Shown here one piece after another: positions 43,468 through 51,846 of a stretch of 55,844 nucleotides of DNA. Origin of the DNA: Marmoricola sp. Leaf446. Its GTDB lineage: Bacteria; Actinomycetota; Actinomycetes; Propionibacteriales; Nocardioidaceae. Positions within the stretch are counted from its first letter, which is position 1; the number at the start of each line of letters is the position of its first letter. Location of the stretch: the NCBI RefSeq assembly GCF_001424755.1, contig NZ_LMRF01000004.1:1-55844 (forward strand), read 5' to 3'. Under the pieces are notes generated by a model. That model did not search any database and was not told where the DNA came from. It saw only the letters and a program-made list of their open reading frames with translations. Position numbers and translations under genes: made by a program.

Positions 43468-44487
43468 GTGAGCGACGCAGCGACCGACCCGGGCACGACC
43501 GGGACCCCCACCACGGACGGCCAGGACGAGTCGGCGGGCACGGTGCTGCTGGCCGGGTCGGCCAACCTCGCGATCGCGATCGCCAAGCTGGTCGGCGGCC
43601 TGGTCTCCGGCTCGGCGGCGATGCTGGCCGAGGCGGCGCACTCGTTCGCCGACACCCTCAACCAGGTGTTCCTGATGGCCTCGCTGAAGCGCAGCCGGAA
43701 GCCGGCCGACGCCCAGCACCCGTTCGGCTACGGGATGGAGCGCTACTTCTGGGCGCTGATCGCCGCGGTCGGCATCTTCGTGCTCGGCGCCGGCTACTCG
43801 GTGCTGGAGGGCGTCCGCGCCATCCTCGATCCCGAGGAGCTGGGGCCGCTGACGATCCCCTACGTCGTGCTGGCGCTGAGCTTCGTGTTCGAGGGGGTGT
43901 CGTGGCTCAAGGCGGTGCGCCAGCTGCGCGGCCAGGCCCAGGACGCCGACCGCGGGTTCTTCGAGCACCTCAAGATCACCCCGGACCCCACCGTCAAGAC
44001 GGTCGCCTTCGAGGACACCGCCGCGCTGATCGGCATCGTGCTCGCCGCCGTCGGGATCACGCTCCACCACTACACCGACCACGGCTACTGGGACGGGCTC
44101 GCCTCGGTCCTGATCGGGCTGCTGCTCGCGGTCGTGGCCTACGCCCTCGGCCAGCAGAACAAGCGCGCCCTCATCGGCGAGGCGCTCTCACCCGAGGTGC
44201 AGGAGTCGTTGCGCCGGACCGTGGCGGAGTCCCCCGGCATCGACGCGGTGGTCGAGCTGATGACGATGCGGCTCGGGCCCGACGAGGTGATCGTGGCGGC
44301 GAGGGTCGACCTCGACGACGACGCCTCGGCGGACGAGCTGGAGCAGGCGGCCGACGAGGTCGAGCGGCGGCTGCGTGAGGCCCACCCCGAGGTGCGCCAC
44401 GTCTTCCTCGACCCGACCGACCTGCCCGACGGGGCCTCGCCCGTGCCGGGCCCCGGGGCTCAGAACGGGAAGGACTCGTCGCGGTAG
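43468..44487 (+). CDS. Cation diffusion facilitator family transporter
   Basis: 339 residues with six helices after a Thr/Asp-rich start of about 25 residues. The TM2 metal motif HSFAD (within EAAHSFADTLNQVF) and an acidic TM5 segment FEDTAALIG are present, and the C-terminal domain has the ferredoxin-like CDF fold (VAARVDLDDDA ... VRHVFLDPTD). It likely exports Zn, Mn or Fe out of the cytoplasm; the TM5 variation (Glu-Asp instead of His/Asp) is like ZnT9-type members. GTG 43468 follows GAGGCT (43456-43461) by six bases. Its last 28 bp overlap the convergent DUF6752 gene. Confidence 0.85.
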   Translation: MSDAATDPGTTGTPTTDGQDESAGTVLLAGSANLAIAIAKLVGGLVSGSAAMLAEAAHSFADTLNQVFLMASLKRSRKPADAQHPFGYGMERYFWALIAAVGIFVLGAGYSVLEGVRAILDPEELGPLTIPYVVLALSFVFEGVSWLKAVRQLRGQAQDADRGFFEHLKITPDPTVKTVAFEDTAALIGIVLAAVGITLHHYTDHGYWDGLASVLIGLLLAVVAYALGQQNKRALIGEALSPEVQESLRRTVAESPGIDAVVELMTMRLGPDEVIVAARVDLDDDASADELEQAADEVERRLREAHPEVRHVFLDPTDLPDGASPVPGPGAQNGKDSSR

Positions 44488-44759
44488 CGCTGCAGCACCT
44501 CGCGCACCTTCTCCTCGTCGCGGTCGGCGATCGGCAGCAGCAGCTCGCCCACCACGTCGGTCAGCTCCGCGACGCGCCGCTGCAGCCGACGGTTCTCGTG
44601 GGCCTCGGCCTCGAGGTCGCGGATCCGCTGCGGGAGCGACAGCAGGCCGCGCACGGGGCCGCGTCGGGCGGGCGCGACGCCGTCGACGACCAGGCGTCCT
44701 CCGGCGGTCGGTCGGGTCGTCGTACGACGGCTGCGCACCGCGTCGCTCAAGCGGCTCAC
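44460..44759 (-). CDS. Small coiled-coil protein (DUF6752-like)
   Basis: 99 residues. A basic start with repeated Arg/Thr, then LPQRIRDLEAEAHENRRLQRRVAELTDVVGELLLP, a clear heptad pattern, and an acidic end. The DUF6752 label is from memory of Nocardioides proteins. The GTG start overlaps the stop of the LicD-methyltransferase gene by four bases and has GAGGAG upstream. Thus it probably works with the product of that gene. Confidence 0.6.
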   Translation of the reverse strand: MSRLSDAVRSRRTTTRPTAGGRLVVDGVAPARRGPVRGLLSLPQRIRDLEAEAHENRRLQRRVAELTDVVGELLLPIADRDEEKVREVLQRYRDESFPF

Positions 44760-46375
44760 GGGGTCTCCTCGGAGGTGGTGGTGCCGGCGGGTCGCCGGGT
44801 GGGCAGGGGGTGGTCCCAGCGGACCACGAGCCGGGACACCCAGGGGTCGTCCTCGCCGAGGACGTCGTGCCCGGCGACGTGCTCCTCGTGGGTGACGCGA
44901 CCGCCGGCGGCCTCCAGCTCGGACCGGAGCCCGGCGGTCGAGACCCGGGAGACCATCGCGTCGAGCCGGTCGACGGGCAGGTCGTCGCGGGTGGCGGCCT
45001 GCTCGAGCAGCAGCGCCCCGCCGCGGCGCAGCGACATCGAGCACAGCCGCCACAGGTGGGCCCGTGCCTCGCGGTCGAGGCACCCCAGCAGGCCCCGGGC
45101 CAGGAGCCACGGTGGGGACTCCTCGCGCGCCAGCTCGGCGCCGGCGAGGAGGGCGGAGCGGGCGTCGTTGAGCGTCAGCACGCGTACGTCGGCGGCGGGG
45201 TCGCCCGCCCGGGTGATCCGCCGCCGCGACCGGGTCAGCGCCGCGCCGGAGTAGTCGAGCGCCGCCACGCGGTGCCCCCGGCGCCGGAAGAAGGCGGCGT
45301 CGCGGCCGGTGCCCGACCCGACGTCGACGACCATGGCGTCGTCGGGCACCCGCGGGGCCGCCCAGCGGGCGAAGTCGCTGCCGCCGTGGGGGAGGTCGGC
45401 ACCCCGGGTGCGGTAGAGCTCGTTCCACCGCGGGAGGCCGTCGCGGGGGCCGCGCAGCCACCCGTCGAGCCGTCGTACGCCGGCAGCCGGGTCGACCGGG
45501 ACGAACGCCGGGTCGGGCACCCGCCACGACTCGCCGTACAGGAAGGCCAGGACGCGCTCGGGGTCGGCCGGAGCCGCCAGCTCGACGCCCTCGAGCACGA
45601 CCGTCGCCGCCGGGGTGAGGGCGGCGGCGGGCAGCGTGCCGCTGCGGCCGCCCAGCTGGTAGAAGACGCCGTCGGCGTGGAAGGCGCCGAAGACGTCGAT
45701 CTGCACCACCCGACCGTCGTCGAGCGGCAGGAACAGCTTGAGGTCCCCGCCCGACATCCGCACCACCTTCCACCCGAGGCGACGCAGGCCGCGCTCGACC
45801 TCGAAGGACTCGCGGACCACGTCGACGGGGTGGGCGTGGTGGCTGTAGTAGGCGAGGTCGGCGTCGGAGTCGTGGCCGATCATCCGCCCGTCGCGCACCG
45901 CCCCGAGCAGGCACCCGTAGCTGAGGTGGGCGTCGACACCGAGCCGGTCACGCAGGTCGGTCAGGGCGCGGGCCGCGCCCAGCACGACCTGGCGGCGCCC
46001 CTCGTCGGAGGTCTCCGCGAACACCCGGGTGAGGTGGTGCGCGCGGTCCACGGCCAACGGGTGCCCGTGGGCGTCGACCAGCCGCAGCGGCTCGGCGACC
46101 CCGCCGAAGCTGACCACCTCGTCGAGGTGCACGACCGCGCCGTCGGCGTCGCTGACGCACACCCGCGTCGTGCCGTGCAGCCGCTCGGCCAGCACGACGG
46201 GCCAGGTCACCTGCCGGGAGCCGCCCACGACCCGGCCGTCGCGGCGGGGCGAGAACGACCAGACGAACTGGTCCTCGAAGCGCACGACCACCGAGCCCTC
46301 GACGTCGGGCACCACGAGACCGTGGTCATCGACGGTCGCCCCCGGTCCGCGCTCGCGCACGCCGGGGAGCGGCAT
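44756..46375 (-). CDS. LicD-type nucleotidyltransferase fused to a SAM methyltransferase
   Basis: 539 residues. After about 130 residues of unassigned, mainly beta sequence, a LicD/FKRP-like segment reads LSYGCLLGAVRDGRMIGHDSDADLAYYS (about 148-175), with the Asp-x-Asp that binds metal in nucleotidyltransferases. From about 300 a class I methyltransferase follows, motif I VVDVGSGTGRDAAFFRRRGH near 345. LicD proteins modify surface teichoic acids or glycans with phospho-groups. A role in cell-envelope glycopolymer modification is inferred. ATG 46375 is preceded by GGAGG (46382-46386), and a TAGTGT -10 (46422-46427, minus strand) gives a leader of about 40 bases. Confidence 0.7.
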   Translation of the reverse strand: MPLPGVRERGPGATVDDHGLVVPDVEGSVVVRFEDQFVWSFSPRRDGRVVGGSRQVTWPVVLAERLHGTTRVCVSDADGAVVHLDEVVSFGGVAEPLRLVDAHGHPLAVDRAHHLTRVFAETSDEGRRQVVLGAARALTDLRDRLGVDAHLSYGCLLGAVRDGRMIGHDSDADLAYYSHHAHPVDVVRESFEVERGLRRLGWKVVRMSGGDLKLFLPLDDGRVVQIDVFGAFHADGVFYQLGGRSGTLPAAALTPAATVVLEGVELAAPADPERVLAFLYGESWRVPDPAFVPVDPAAGVRRLDGWLRGPRDGLPRWNELYRTRGADLPHGGSDFARWAAPRVPDDAMVVDVGSGTGRDAAFFRRRGHRVAALDYSGAALTRSRRRITRAGDPAADVRVLTLNDARSALLAGAELAREESPPWLLARGLLGCLDREARAHLWRLCSMSLRRGGALLLEQAATRDDLPVDRLDAMVSRVSTAGLRSELEAAGGRVTHEEHVAGHDVLGEDDPWVSRLVVRWDHPLPTRRPAGTTTSEETP

Positions 46376-46477
46376 CAGTGCCTCCGGGAGGTCGGGTGTA
46401 CGGCGGGAAAAGTCCAGCAGAACACTACACTTCGCCGACGCCGACGGGGCGATCCCGCGCCTCGCGCCGCCCGAGGA

Positions 46478-47200
46478 TCAGTCGGCCGAGGAGCGGCGCA
46501 GCGACTCCGAGAGCCGCTCGGCCGCGGCGAGCACCGCCGGGGCGTGCATCCGACCGGGCTGCCGCGAGAGCCGCTCGAGCGGGCCGGAGACCGAGACGGC
46601 CGCGATGATCTTGCCGCTGGGGGAGCGGACGGGGGCCGAGACCGAGGCCACGCCCTGCTCCCGCTCGCCGATGGACTGCGCCCAGCCCCGACGGCGGATG
46701 CCGGCGAGGGCGGTGGCGGAGTACGCCGCGTGCTGGAGCCCGCGGTGCATCCGCTCGGGGTCCTCCCAGGCGAGCAGCACCTGGGCGGCGGAGCCGGCGC
46801 GCATCGTCAGCTGGGAGCCGACCGGGATGGTGTCGCGCAGGCCGCTGGGACGCTCGGCGGCGGCGACGCACACGCGGTGGTCGCCCTGACGACGCCACAG
46901 CTGGGCCGACTCCCCGGTGATGTCGCGCAGGCGGGCCAGCACGGGGCCGGCGGTGGCGAGCAACCGGTCCTCGCCCGCGGCGGCCGAGAGCTCGGAGAGC
47001 CGGGGGCCGAGGACGAAGCGTCCCTGCATGTCGCGGGCGACGAGCCGGTGGTGCTCGAGAGCGACGGCCAACCGGTGCGCGGTGGGCCTCGCCAGACCGG
47101 TTCCGGCCACCAGGCCGGCGAGCGTCGCCGGGCCCGACTCGAGGGCCGTGAGCACGAGGGCGGCCTTGTCGAGCACGCCCACTCCGCTGGAGTTGTCCAT
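46478..47200 (-). CDS. ndgR: IclR-family regulator, NdgR type
   Basis: 240 residues. It begins MDNSSGVGVLDKAALVLTALE, which is the near-invariant start of NdgR/LtbR regulators, followed by the winged helix (TGLARPTAHRLAVALE, DMQGRFVLGPRLSEL) and an IclR effector domain with GSAAQVLLAW. In Streptomyces and corynebacteria the orthologue lies divergent from leuCD and controls leucine and other amino acid genes; the same arrangement is present here. CAGTAT (47207-47212, minus strand) is six bases before the ATG, which fits a leaderless start. In-frame upstream starts exist but would cross this promoter. Confidence 0.92.
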   Translation of the reverse strand: MDNSSGVGVLDKAALVLTALESGPATLAGLVAGTGLARPTAHRLAVALEHHRLVARDMQGRFVLGPRLSELSAAAGEDRLLATAGPVLARLRDITGESAQLWRRQGDHRVCVAAAERPSGLRDTIPVGSQLTMRAGSAAQVLLAWEDPERMHRGLQHAAYSATALAGIRRRGWAQSIGEREQGVASVSAPVRSPSGKIIAAVSVSGPLERLSRQPGRMHAPAVLAAAERLSESLRRSSAD

Positions 47201-47343
47201 GATGTAATACTGCCGTCTCAGATGTTGGGATGCAAAGCCACGAGATTTCGCAGCCGCGTCGGACTTGTCGTTCAGTGGGACCAGCACGCCGCGGTGGGGC
47301 CGCAGGCGTTCAGCATGTGAAACGAGAGGGGTCGAGAGACGTC
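47201..47343. promoter_or_regulatory. ndgR/leuC divergent control region
   Basis: 143 bases between divergent starts, with a lower GC stretch at 47201-47250. CAGTAT (47207-47212, minus strand) is a plausible ndgR -10. Binding of the NdgR-type protein here is expected from the family; I could not pick a certain operator or leuC promoter. A 32-codon ORF at 47222-47320 is discussed under rejected items. Confidence 0.5.
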
Positions 47344-48804
47344 ATGGCCAGAGCAGCCGGGAATCCCGAGGTTGGCGGCACACCGCCACGCACGTTGTCC
47401 GAGAAGGTCTGGGACGAGCACGTCGTCCGCAGCGCCGAGGGCGAGCCCGACCTGCTCTTCATCGACCTCCACCTGATCCACGAGGTGACCTCCCCCCAGG
47501 CCTTCGAGGGGCTGCGGCTCGCCGGTCGCGGCGTACGCCGGCCCGACCTGACCCTCGCCACCGAGGACCACAACGTGCCCACGGTCGACTGGGACAAGCC
47601 GATCGCCGACCCCGTCTCCCGCACGCAGGTGGACACCCTGCGGGCCAACGCCGAGGAGTTCGGGGTGCGCCTGCACCGGCTCGGCGACAAGGAGCAGGGC
47701 ATCGTCCACATCATCGGCCCGCAGCTGGGCCTGACCCAGCCGGGCATGACGATCGTCTGCGGCGACAGCCACACCTCCACCCACGGCGCCTTCGGTGCGA
47801 TCGCGTTCGGCATCGGCACCTCCGAGGTCGAGCACGTGCTCGCCACGCAGACGCTGATGCAGACCCGGCCCCGGACGATGGCCGTGACCGTGAACGGCTC
47901 GCTGCCCGAGGGCGTCACCGCCAAGGACCTCGTGCTCACCCTGATCACCCACACCGGCACCGGCGGTGGCCAGGGCTACATCGTGGAGTACCGCGGCCAG
48001 GCCATCGAGGAGCTCTCGATGGAGGGCCGGATGACGGTCTGCAACATGAGCATCGAGTGGGGTGCCAAGGCGGGCCTGATCGCCCCCGACCAGACCACGT
48101 TCGACTACATCCAGGGTCGCCAGGAGGCCCCGACGGGCGCCGACTGGGACGCCGCCGTGGCGCACTGGACGAGCCTGCGCACCGACGACGGCGCCGAGTT
48201 CGACGCGGAGATCGTCCTCGACGCCTCCACCATGACCCCGTTCGTCACCTGGGGCACCAACCCCGGCCAGGGCGTGCCGCTCGGCGGCACGGTCCCGGAC
48301 CCCGCGGCGTACGAGGACGACGACGACCGCGTCGCGGCCGAGAACGCGCTGCGCTACATGGACCTGCAGGCCGGCACCCCGATGCGCGAGGTCTCGGTCG
48401 ACACCGTGTTCGTGGGCTCCTGCACCAACGGCCGCATCGAGGACCTCCGGCTCGCTGCCGAGGTGCTGCGTGGCCGCACCGTCGACCCCGACACGCGCCT
48501 GCTCGTCGTGCCGGGCTCGGCCCGGGTACGGCTGCAGGCCGAGGACGAGGGCCTCGACGTGGTCTTCAAGGAGGCCGGTGCGGAGTGGCGCGGCGCCGGG
48601 TGCTCGATGTGCCTGGGGATGAACCCCGACCAGCTCCAGCCGGGTGAGCGCAGCGCGTCGACGTCCAACCGCAACTTCGAGGGCCGTCAGGGCAAGGGGG
48701 GTCGCACCCACCTGGTCTCGGTCCCGGTCGCCGCCGCCACCGCGGTCCGCGGCACCCTGTCCTCGCCCGCCGACCTCGAGCCCGTCCAGACCCAGGAGGC
48801 CTGA
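47344..48804 (+). CDS. leuC: 3-isopropylmalate dehydratase, large subunit
   Basis: 486 residues, aconitase superfamily. LeuC/LeuD isomerise 2- to 3-isopropylmalate in leucine synthesis. The [4Fe-4S] cysteines are in [12 protein letters not shown] and [38 protein letters not shown] and [16 protein letters not shown] are family signatures. ATG 47344 fits the family start ([26 protein letters not shown] is slightly longer than usual), with a purine-rich stretch upstream. leuD starts three bases after its stop. Confidence 0.96.
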   Translation: MARAAGNPEVGGTPPRTLSEKVWDEHVVRSAEGEPDLLFIDLHLIHEVTSPQAFEGLRLAGRGVRRPDLTLATEDHNVPTVDWDKPIADPVSRTQVDTLRANAEEFGVRLHRLGDKEQGIVHIIGPQLGLTQPGMTIVCGDSHTSTHGAFGAIAFGIGTSEVEHVLATQTLMQTRPRTMAVTVNGSLPEGVTAKDLVLTLITHTGTGGGQGYIVEYRGQAIEELSMEGRMTVCNMSIEWGAKAGLIAPDQTTFDYIQGRQEAPTGADWDAAVAHWTSLRTDDGAEFDAEIVLDASTMTPFVTWGTNPGQGVPLGGTVPDPAAYEDDDDRVAAENALRYMDLQAGTPMREVSVDTVFVGSCTNGRIEDLRLAAEVLRGRTVDPDTRLLVVPGSARVRLQAEDEGLDVVFKEAGAEWRGAGCSMCLGMNPDQLQPGERSASTSNRNFEGRQGKGGRTHLVSVPVAAATAVRGTLSSPADLEPVQTQEA

Positions 48805-48807
48805 GCC

Positions 48808-49410
48808 GTGGAGCCCTTCACCACCCACACCGGCGTCGGCGTGCCGCTGCGGCGCAGCAACGTCGACACCGACCAGATCATCCCCGCCGTCTACCTCAAG
48901 CGGGTGACGCGCACGGGCTTCGAGGACGGGCTGTTCGCCGCCTGGCGCAACGACCCCTCGTTCGTGCTCAACCAGGCCGAGTACGCCGCGGGCTCGGTCC
49001 TCGTCGCCGGTCCCGACTTCGGCACCGGCTCCTCGCGCGAGCACGCCGTCTGGGCGCTGCAGAACTACGGCTTCCGGGCCGTCATCAGCCCGCGCTTCGC
49101 CGACATCTTCCGCGGCAACTCCGGCAAGGCCGGCCTCGTCGCCGCGCAGGTCGACGAGAAGGTCGTGCAGCGGCTCTGGGACCACCTGGCCGAGAACCCC
49201 GGTGCCACGGTGACCGTCGACCTCGAGAGCCGCACGGTGCGAGCGGGGGAGGGCCCCGACGCCATCGAGGACTCCTTCGACATCGACGACTACACCCGCT
49301 GGCGGCTGCTCGAGGGCCTCGACGACATCGACATCACGCTGTCGCACGCCGACGACATCACCGAGTTCGAGCAGCACCGCCCGGCCTGGAAGCCGGTCAC
49401 GCAGCACTGA
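48808..49410 (+). CDS. leuD: 3-isopropylmalate dehydratase, small subunit
   Basis: 200 residues. It begins [27 protein letters not shown], with [15 protein letters not shown] in the swivel-domain substrate loop and [10 protein letters not shown] after it. It completes the LeuCD dehydratase. The GTG start follows the leuC TGA by three bases and CAGGAGGCC serves as ribosome-binding site. Confidence 0.96.
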   Translation: MEPFTTHTGVGVPLRRSNVDTDQIIPAVYLKRVTRTGFEDGLFAAWRNDPSFVLNQAEYAAGSVLVAGPDFGTGSSREHAVWALQNYGFRAVISPRFADIFRGNSGKAGLVAAQVDEKVVQRLWDHLAENPGATVTVDLESRTVRAGEGPDAIEDSFDIDDYTRWRLLEGLDDIDITLSHADDITEFEQHRPAWKPVTQH

Positions 49411-49431
49411 GCCGCCACCCCGTGCGAATCG

Positions 49432-49460
49432 TTGTGGTGCGCGTCACGACGCCCTAGCGT
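49432..49460 (+). promoter_or_regulatory. Putative hupB promoter
   Basis: TTGTGG (49432-49437) and TAGCGT (49455-49460) are exactly 17 bases apart, with the HU start about 55 bases downstream. Confidence 0.55.
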
Positions 49461-49514
49461 GCCTTGCACGACCGGGCACGAGGCGCGGTCGTTGCGTCCG
49501 CGAAGGGGACCAGC

Positions 49515-50279
49515 GTGAACAAGAGCCAGCTGATCGACACCCTGGCGGCACGGTTCGAGGGCAACCGCAAGGCGGCGGCCCACGCCCTCGACTCCGTGCT
49601 CGACACGATCACCCGCGAGGTGGCCAAGGGCGAGAAGGTCGCCATCACCGGCTTCGGCTCGTTCGAGAAGCGCGTCCGCGGGGCCCGCTGGGTCCGCAAC
49701 CCCTCCACCGGCGTCCGGATGCAGTCCTCGGAGAAGGCGGTGCCCGCCTTCAAGCCGGGTGCCCAACTGCGTGACGTGGTCTCGGGTGCCAAGAAGCTCC
49801 CGGCGCTGACCCTGGCCGCCGTCGAGGCCGCCGCCCCCGCCGTCGCCCAGCCGGCCATCGCCCAGGCCGCCGCCGTGGCGCGCCGCGCGACGGGCGTGGG
49901 GTCCCCGGATCCGGCACCGGCGACGAAGTCGTCGTCCGGGAAGTCCTCCACGAAGAAGTCCTCTGCCTCGTCCTCGCCCGCCACGAAGAAGTCGACCACG
50001 AAGAAGTCGACCGCGAAGAAGTCGGCCCCCGCGAAGTCCACGGCCAAGAAGTCGACCGCCAAGAAGTCGACCGCCACGAAGTCGACCGCCACGAAGTCCG
50101 CGGCGAAGAAGTCGGGCGCGTCGACGTCCGCGGCCACGAAGAAGTCCGCCGCCACGACGTCCTCGGCCACGACGTCCTCGGCCAAGAAGTCGCCCGCGAA
50201 GAAGTCTCCCGCGAAGAAGTCGACGGCCAAGAAGTCGACCGCGAAGAAGTCGACGGCAAAGGGCTCCAGCAGCTCCTGA
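49515..50279 (+). CDS. hupB: HU-family DNA-binding protein with Lys-rich tail
   Basis: 254 residues. Residues 1-90 are the HU domain: MNKSQLIDTLAARFEG, ITGFGSFEKR and the DNA-arm motif VRNPSTGVRM. Residues about 130-254 are a repetitive tail of KKSTAK / KKSAPAK-type units, like histone H1 or PAKKA repeats of mycobacterial HupB, which compacts DNA and may be acetylated. The tail is encoded by near-identical 9-15 base repeats (AAGAAGTCGACC). GTG 49515 is preceded by AAGGGGA. It follows leuCD with its own promoter. Confidence 0.92.
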   Translation: MNKSQLIDTLAARFEGNRKAAAHALDSVLDTITREVAKGEKVAITGFGSFEKRVRGARWVRNPSTGVRMQSSEKAVPAFKPGAQLRDVVSGAKKLPALTLAAVEAAAPAVAQPAIAQAAAVARRATGVGSPDPAPATKSSSGKSSTKKSSASSSPATKKSTTKKSTAKKSAPAKSTAKKSTAKKSTATKSTATKSAAKKSGASTSAATKKSAATTSSATTSSAKKSPAKKSPAKKSTAKKSTAKKSTAKGSSSS

Positions 50280-50302
50280 GCCGGTCGTCGCCGGCCGGCC
50301 GG

Positions 50303-50926
50303 CTACCCCGTCGGGCGTCCGTCGGGGTGGGCGGGGGGTCCGTCCGCCGCCAGGGCCTCGCGGGTGTGCGCGCCGACGCCGAGGTCGAGGGCGGCCCGGA
50401 GGTCGAGGTCGGTGTCCACGTCGCGTCGCAGCGAGGGGACCTCGGCGCGCACCGGCACCGCGCCCGACACCTCGTGGCGGACGGCCGACCCCGCGCCGAA
50501 GCGGGGGTCGAGGTCGGTGCCGGGTCCGGCGGCGAGCAGCGTCGTCCCGGTGCCGTCGGCGTCCGCGACGTACCACCGCGAGCGGAGACCGGCGCCGAGC
50601 GCCGCGTCGAGGTCGGGGGTGCGCAGCGCGGGGAGGTCGGCGAGCAGGGCGGCGACGCCGAGCCCGGGATGGCGCAGCCGCACCTCGCGCTCGGCGACGC
50701 GCAGGGCGAGGTTGAGGTCACCCTCGCCCTCGTCGCCGATCGCCTCGCCGAAGCCGTCCTCGTCGGTGACGACGTAGGTGTGCGCGACCGACGTCGCCGC
50801 ACGGGCGGCGGCGAGCGCGTCGAGGGCGAAGGCCCGCATCAACAGGTCGCGACCCGGTCGGGGCGCCAGCCGGGTCTTGGCCCGGGCCAGGGTCTTGACC
50901 GGCACCAGCAGGACGAACGTGGACAT
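50303..50926 (-). CDS. cofC: 2-phospho-L-lactate / phosphoenolpyruvate guanylyltransferase
   Basis: 207 residues. It begins MSTFVLLVPVKTLARAKTRLA, the nucleotide-binding loop of CofC/FbiD proteins, with LRHPGLGVAALLADLPALRTPDLDAAL, and ends in the SLRRDVDTDLDLRAAL motif typical of the MobA-like GTase fold. In actinobacteria FbiD activates phosphoenolpyruvate with GTP for coenzyme F420. The ATG at 50926 gives the family N-terminus. It is divergent from plsC. Other F420 genes are not in the window. Confidence 0.85.
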   Translation of the reverse strand: MSTFVLLVPVKTLARAKTRLAPRPGRDLLMRAFALDALAAARAATSVAHTYVVTDEDGFGEAIGDEGEGDLNLALRVAEREVRLRHPGLGVAALLADLPALRTPDLDAALGAGLRSRWYVADADGTGTTLLAAGPGTDLDPRFGAGSAVRHEVSGAVPVRAEVPSLRRDVDTDLDLRAALDLGVGAHTREALAADGPPAHPDGRPTG

Positions 50927-51026
50927 CCGCCCGATCATCCCAGAGCGGCACACCCCGGCGACACCGCCGCCCGGCGATAGGCTCGCGTCCGGCGCGGGCC
51001 CCGCAGGGCCCGACGGCAGGAGATCG

Positions 51027-51071
51027 GTGTCCGAGACGCACGACGAGGTGCGTCGGTGGGAGGTCAGGTGA
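51027..51071 (+). CDS. Small upstream ORF before plsC
   Basis: 14-codon ORF MSETHDEVRRWEVR with a good AGGAG (51018-51022) four bases before the GTG, downstream of the likely promoter TAGGCT (50978-50983). Its last codons contain the GGGAGGT that is the best ribosome-binding site for plsC, and its TGA is seven bases before the plsC GTG. A role in coupling plsC translation is possible; it may be chance. Confidence 0.35.
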   Translation: MSETHDEVRRWEVR

Positions 51072-51078
51072 GCGTCGG

Positions 51079-51846
51079 GTGACGAAGGTCCGCAGGCTGC
51101 AGGAGCGTCGCGGCTGGGCGTGGACCGTGGTCGTCTCGATCGTGAAGCCCACCCTGGTGCTCACCACCAAGCGCGACTGGATCGACGGCGAGAAGGTGCC
51201 GGCGACCGGCGGCTGCATCGTGGTCGTCAACCACGTCTCCCACCTCGACCCGATGACGCTGGGGCACTTCCTCTACGAGCACGGTCGGCTGGTGCGCTAC
51301 CTGGCCAAGGACGCGCTGTTCCGCACCCCGGTGCTCAAGCACATCGTCCGCGACGCGGGCCAGATCCCCGTCGCGCGGCAGACCGACCGGGCCGTCAGCG
51401 CCTACGACGCCGCCGTGGAGGCCGTACGCCGCGGCGAGTGCGTCGGCGTCTACCCCGAGGGCACCATCACCCGCGACCCCGACGGCTGGCCGATGCGGGG
51501 CAAGACCGGCGCCGCCCGGATCGCGCTGGCCACCGGCGCGCCGGTGGTCCCGATCGGGCAGTGGGGCGCGCAGGAGGTGCTGCCGGCGTACACCGCGAGG
51601 CCGCACGTGCTGCCCCGGCGCACGACGCACTACAAGGTGGGTGACCCGGTCGACCTGCAGGACCTCGCCGGCCGCGAGCTCACCCCCGAGGTGCTGGCCG
51701 AGGCCACCGACCGGATCATGGCCGCGATCACCGCGCTCGTAGCCGACCTGCGGGGCGAGCCCGCGCCCGCCGTACGCTTCGACCCGTCGACCGCCGGCGC
51801 GCGCGTGATCGGCAACCCCCACAAGCAGAAGCGAGGGCGTCGATGA
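51079..51846 (+). CDS. plsC: 1-acyl-sn-glycerol-3-phosphate acyltransferase (PlsC family)
   Basis: 255 residues. The acyltransferase boxes are NHVSHLD (H(x)4D, about 51-57), GQIPVAR (about 96) and VYPEGTITRD (about 123-132), then a proline motif in APVVPIGQWG. PlsC makes phosphatidic acid from lysophosphatidic acid at the inner membrane. GTG 51079 gives a start that suits the family; GGGAGGT is 14 bases away, slightly far. The ATGA overlap with gpsA joins two steps of phospholipid synthesis. Confidence 0.85.
   Translation: MTKVRRLQERRGWAWTVVVSIVKPTLVLTTKRDWIDGEKVPATGGCIVVVNHVSHLDPMTLGHFLYEHGRLVRYLAKDALFRTPVLKHIVRDAGQIPVARQTDRAVSAYDAAVEAVRRGECVGVYPEGTITRDPDGWPMRGKTGAARIALATGAPVVPIGQWGAQEVLPAYTARPHVLPRRTTHYKVGDPVDLQDLAGRELTPEVLAEATDRIMAAITALVADLRGEPAPAVRFDPSTAGARVIGNPHKQKRGRR

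Noticed and set aside
47222-47320. 32-codon ORF before leuC containing Val-Gly-Leu-Val-Val, a possible leucine leader peptide
   Set aside because: It lacks a ribosome-binding site and a promoter at the right distance, and only 23 bases remain between its stop and leuC, with no terminator hairpin. NdgR is the more likely controller.
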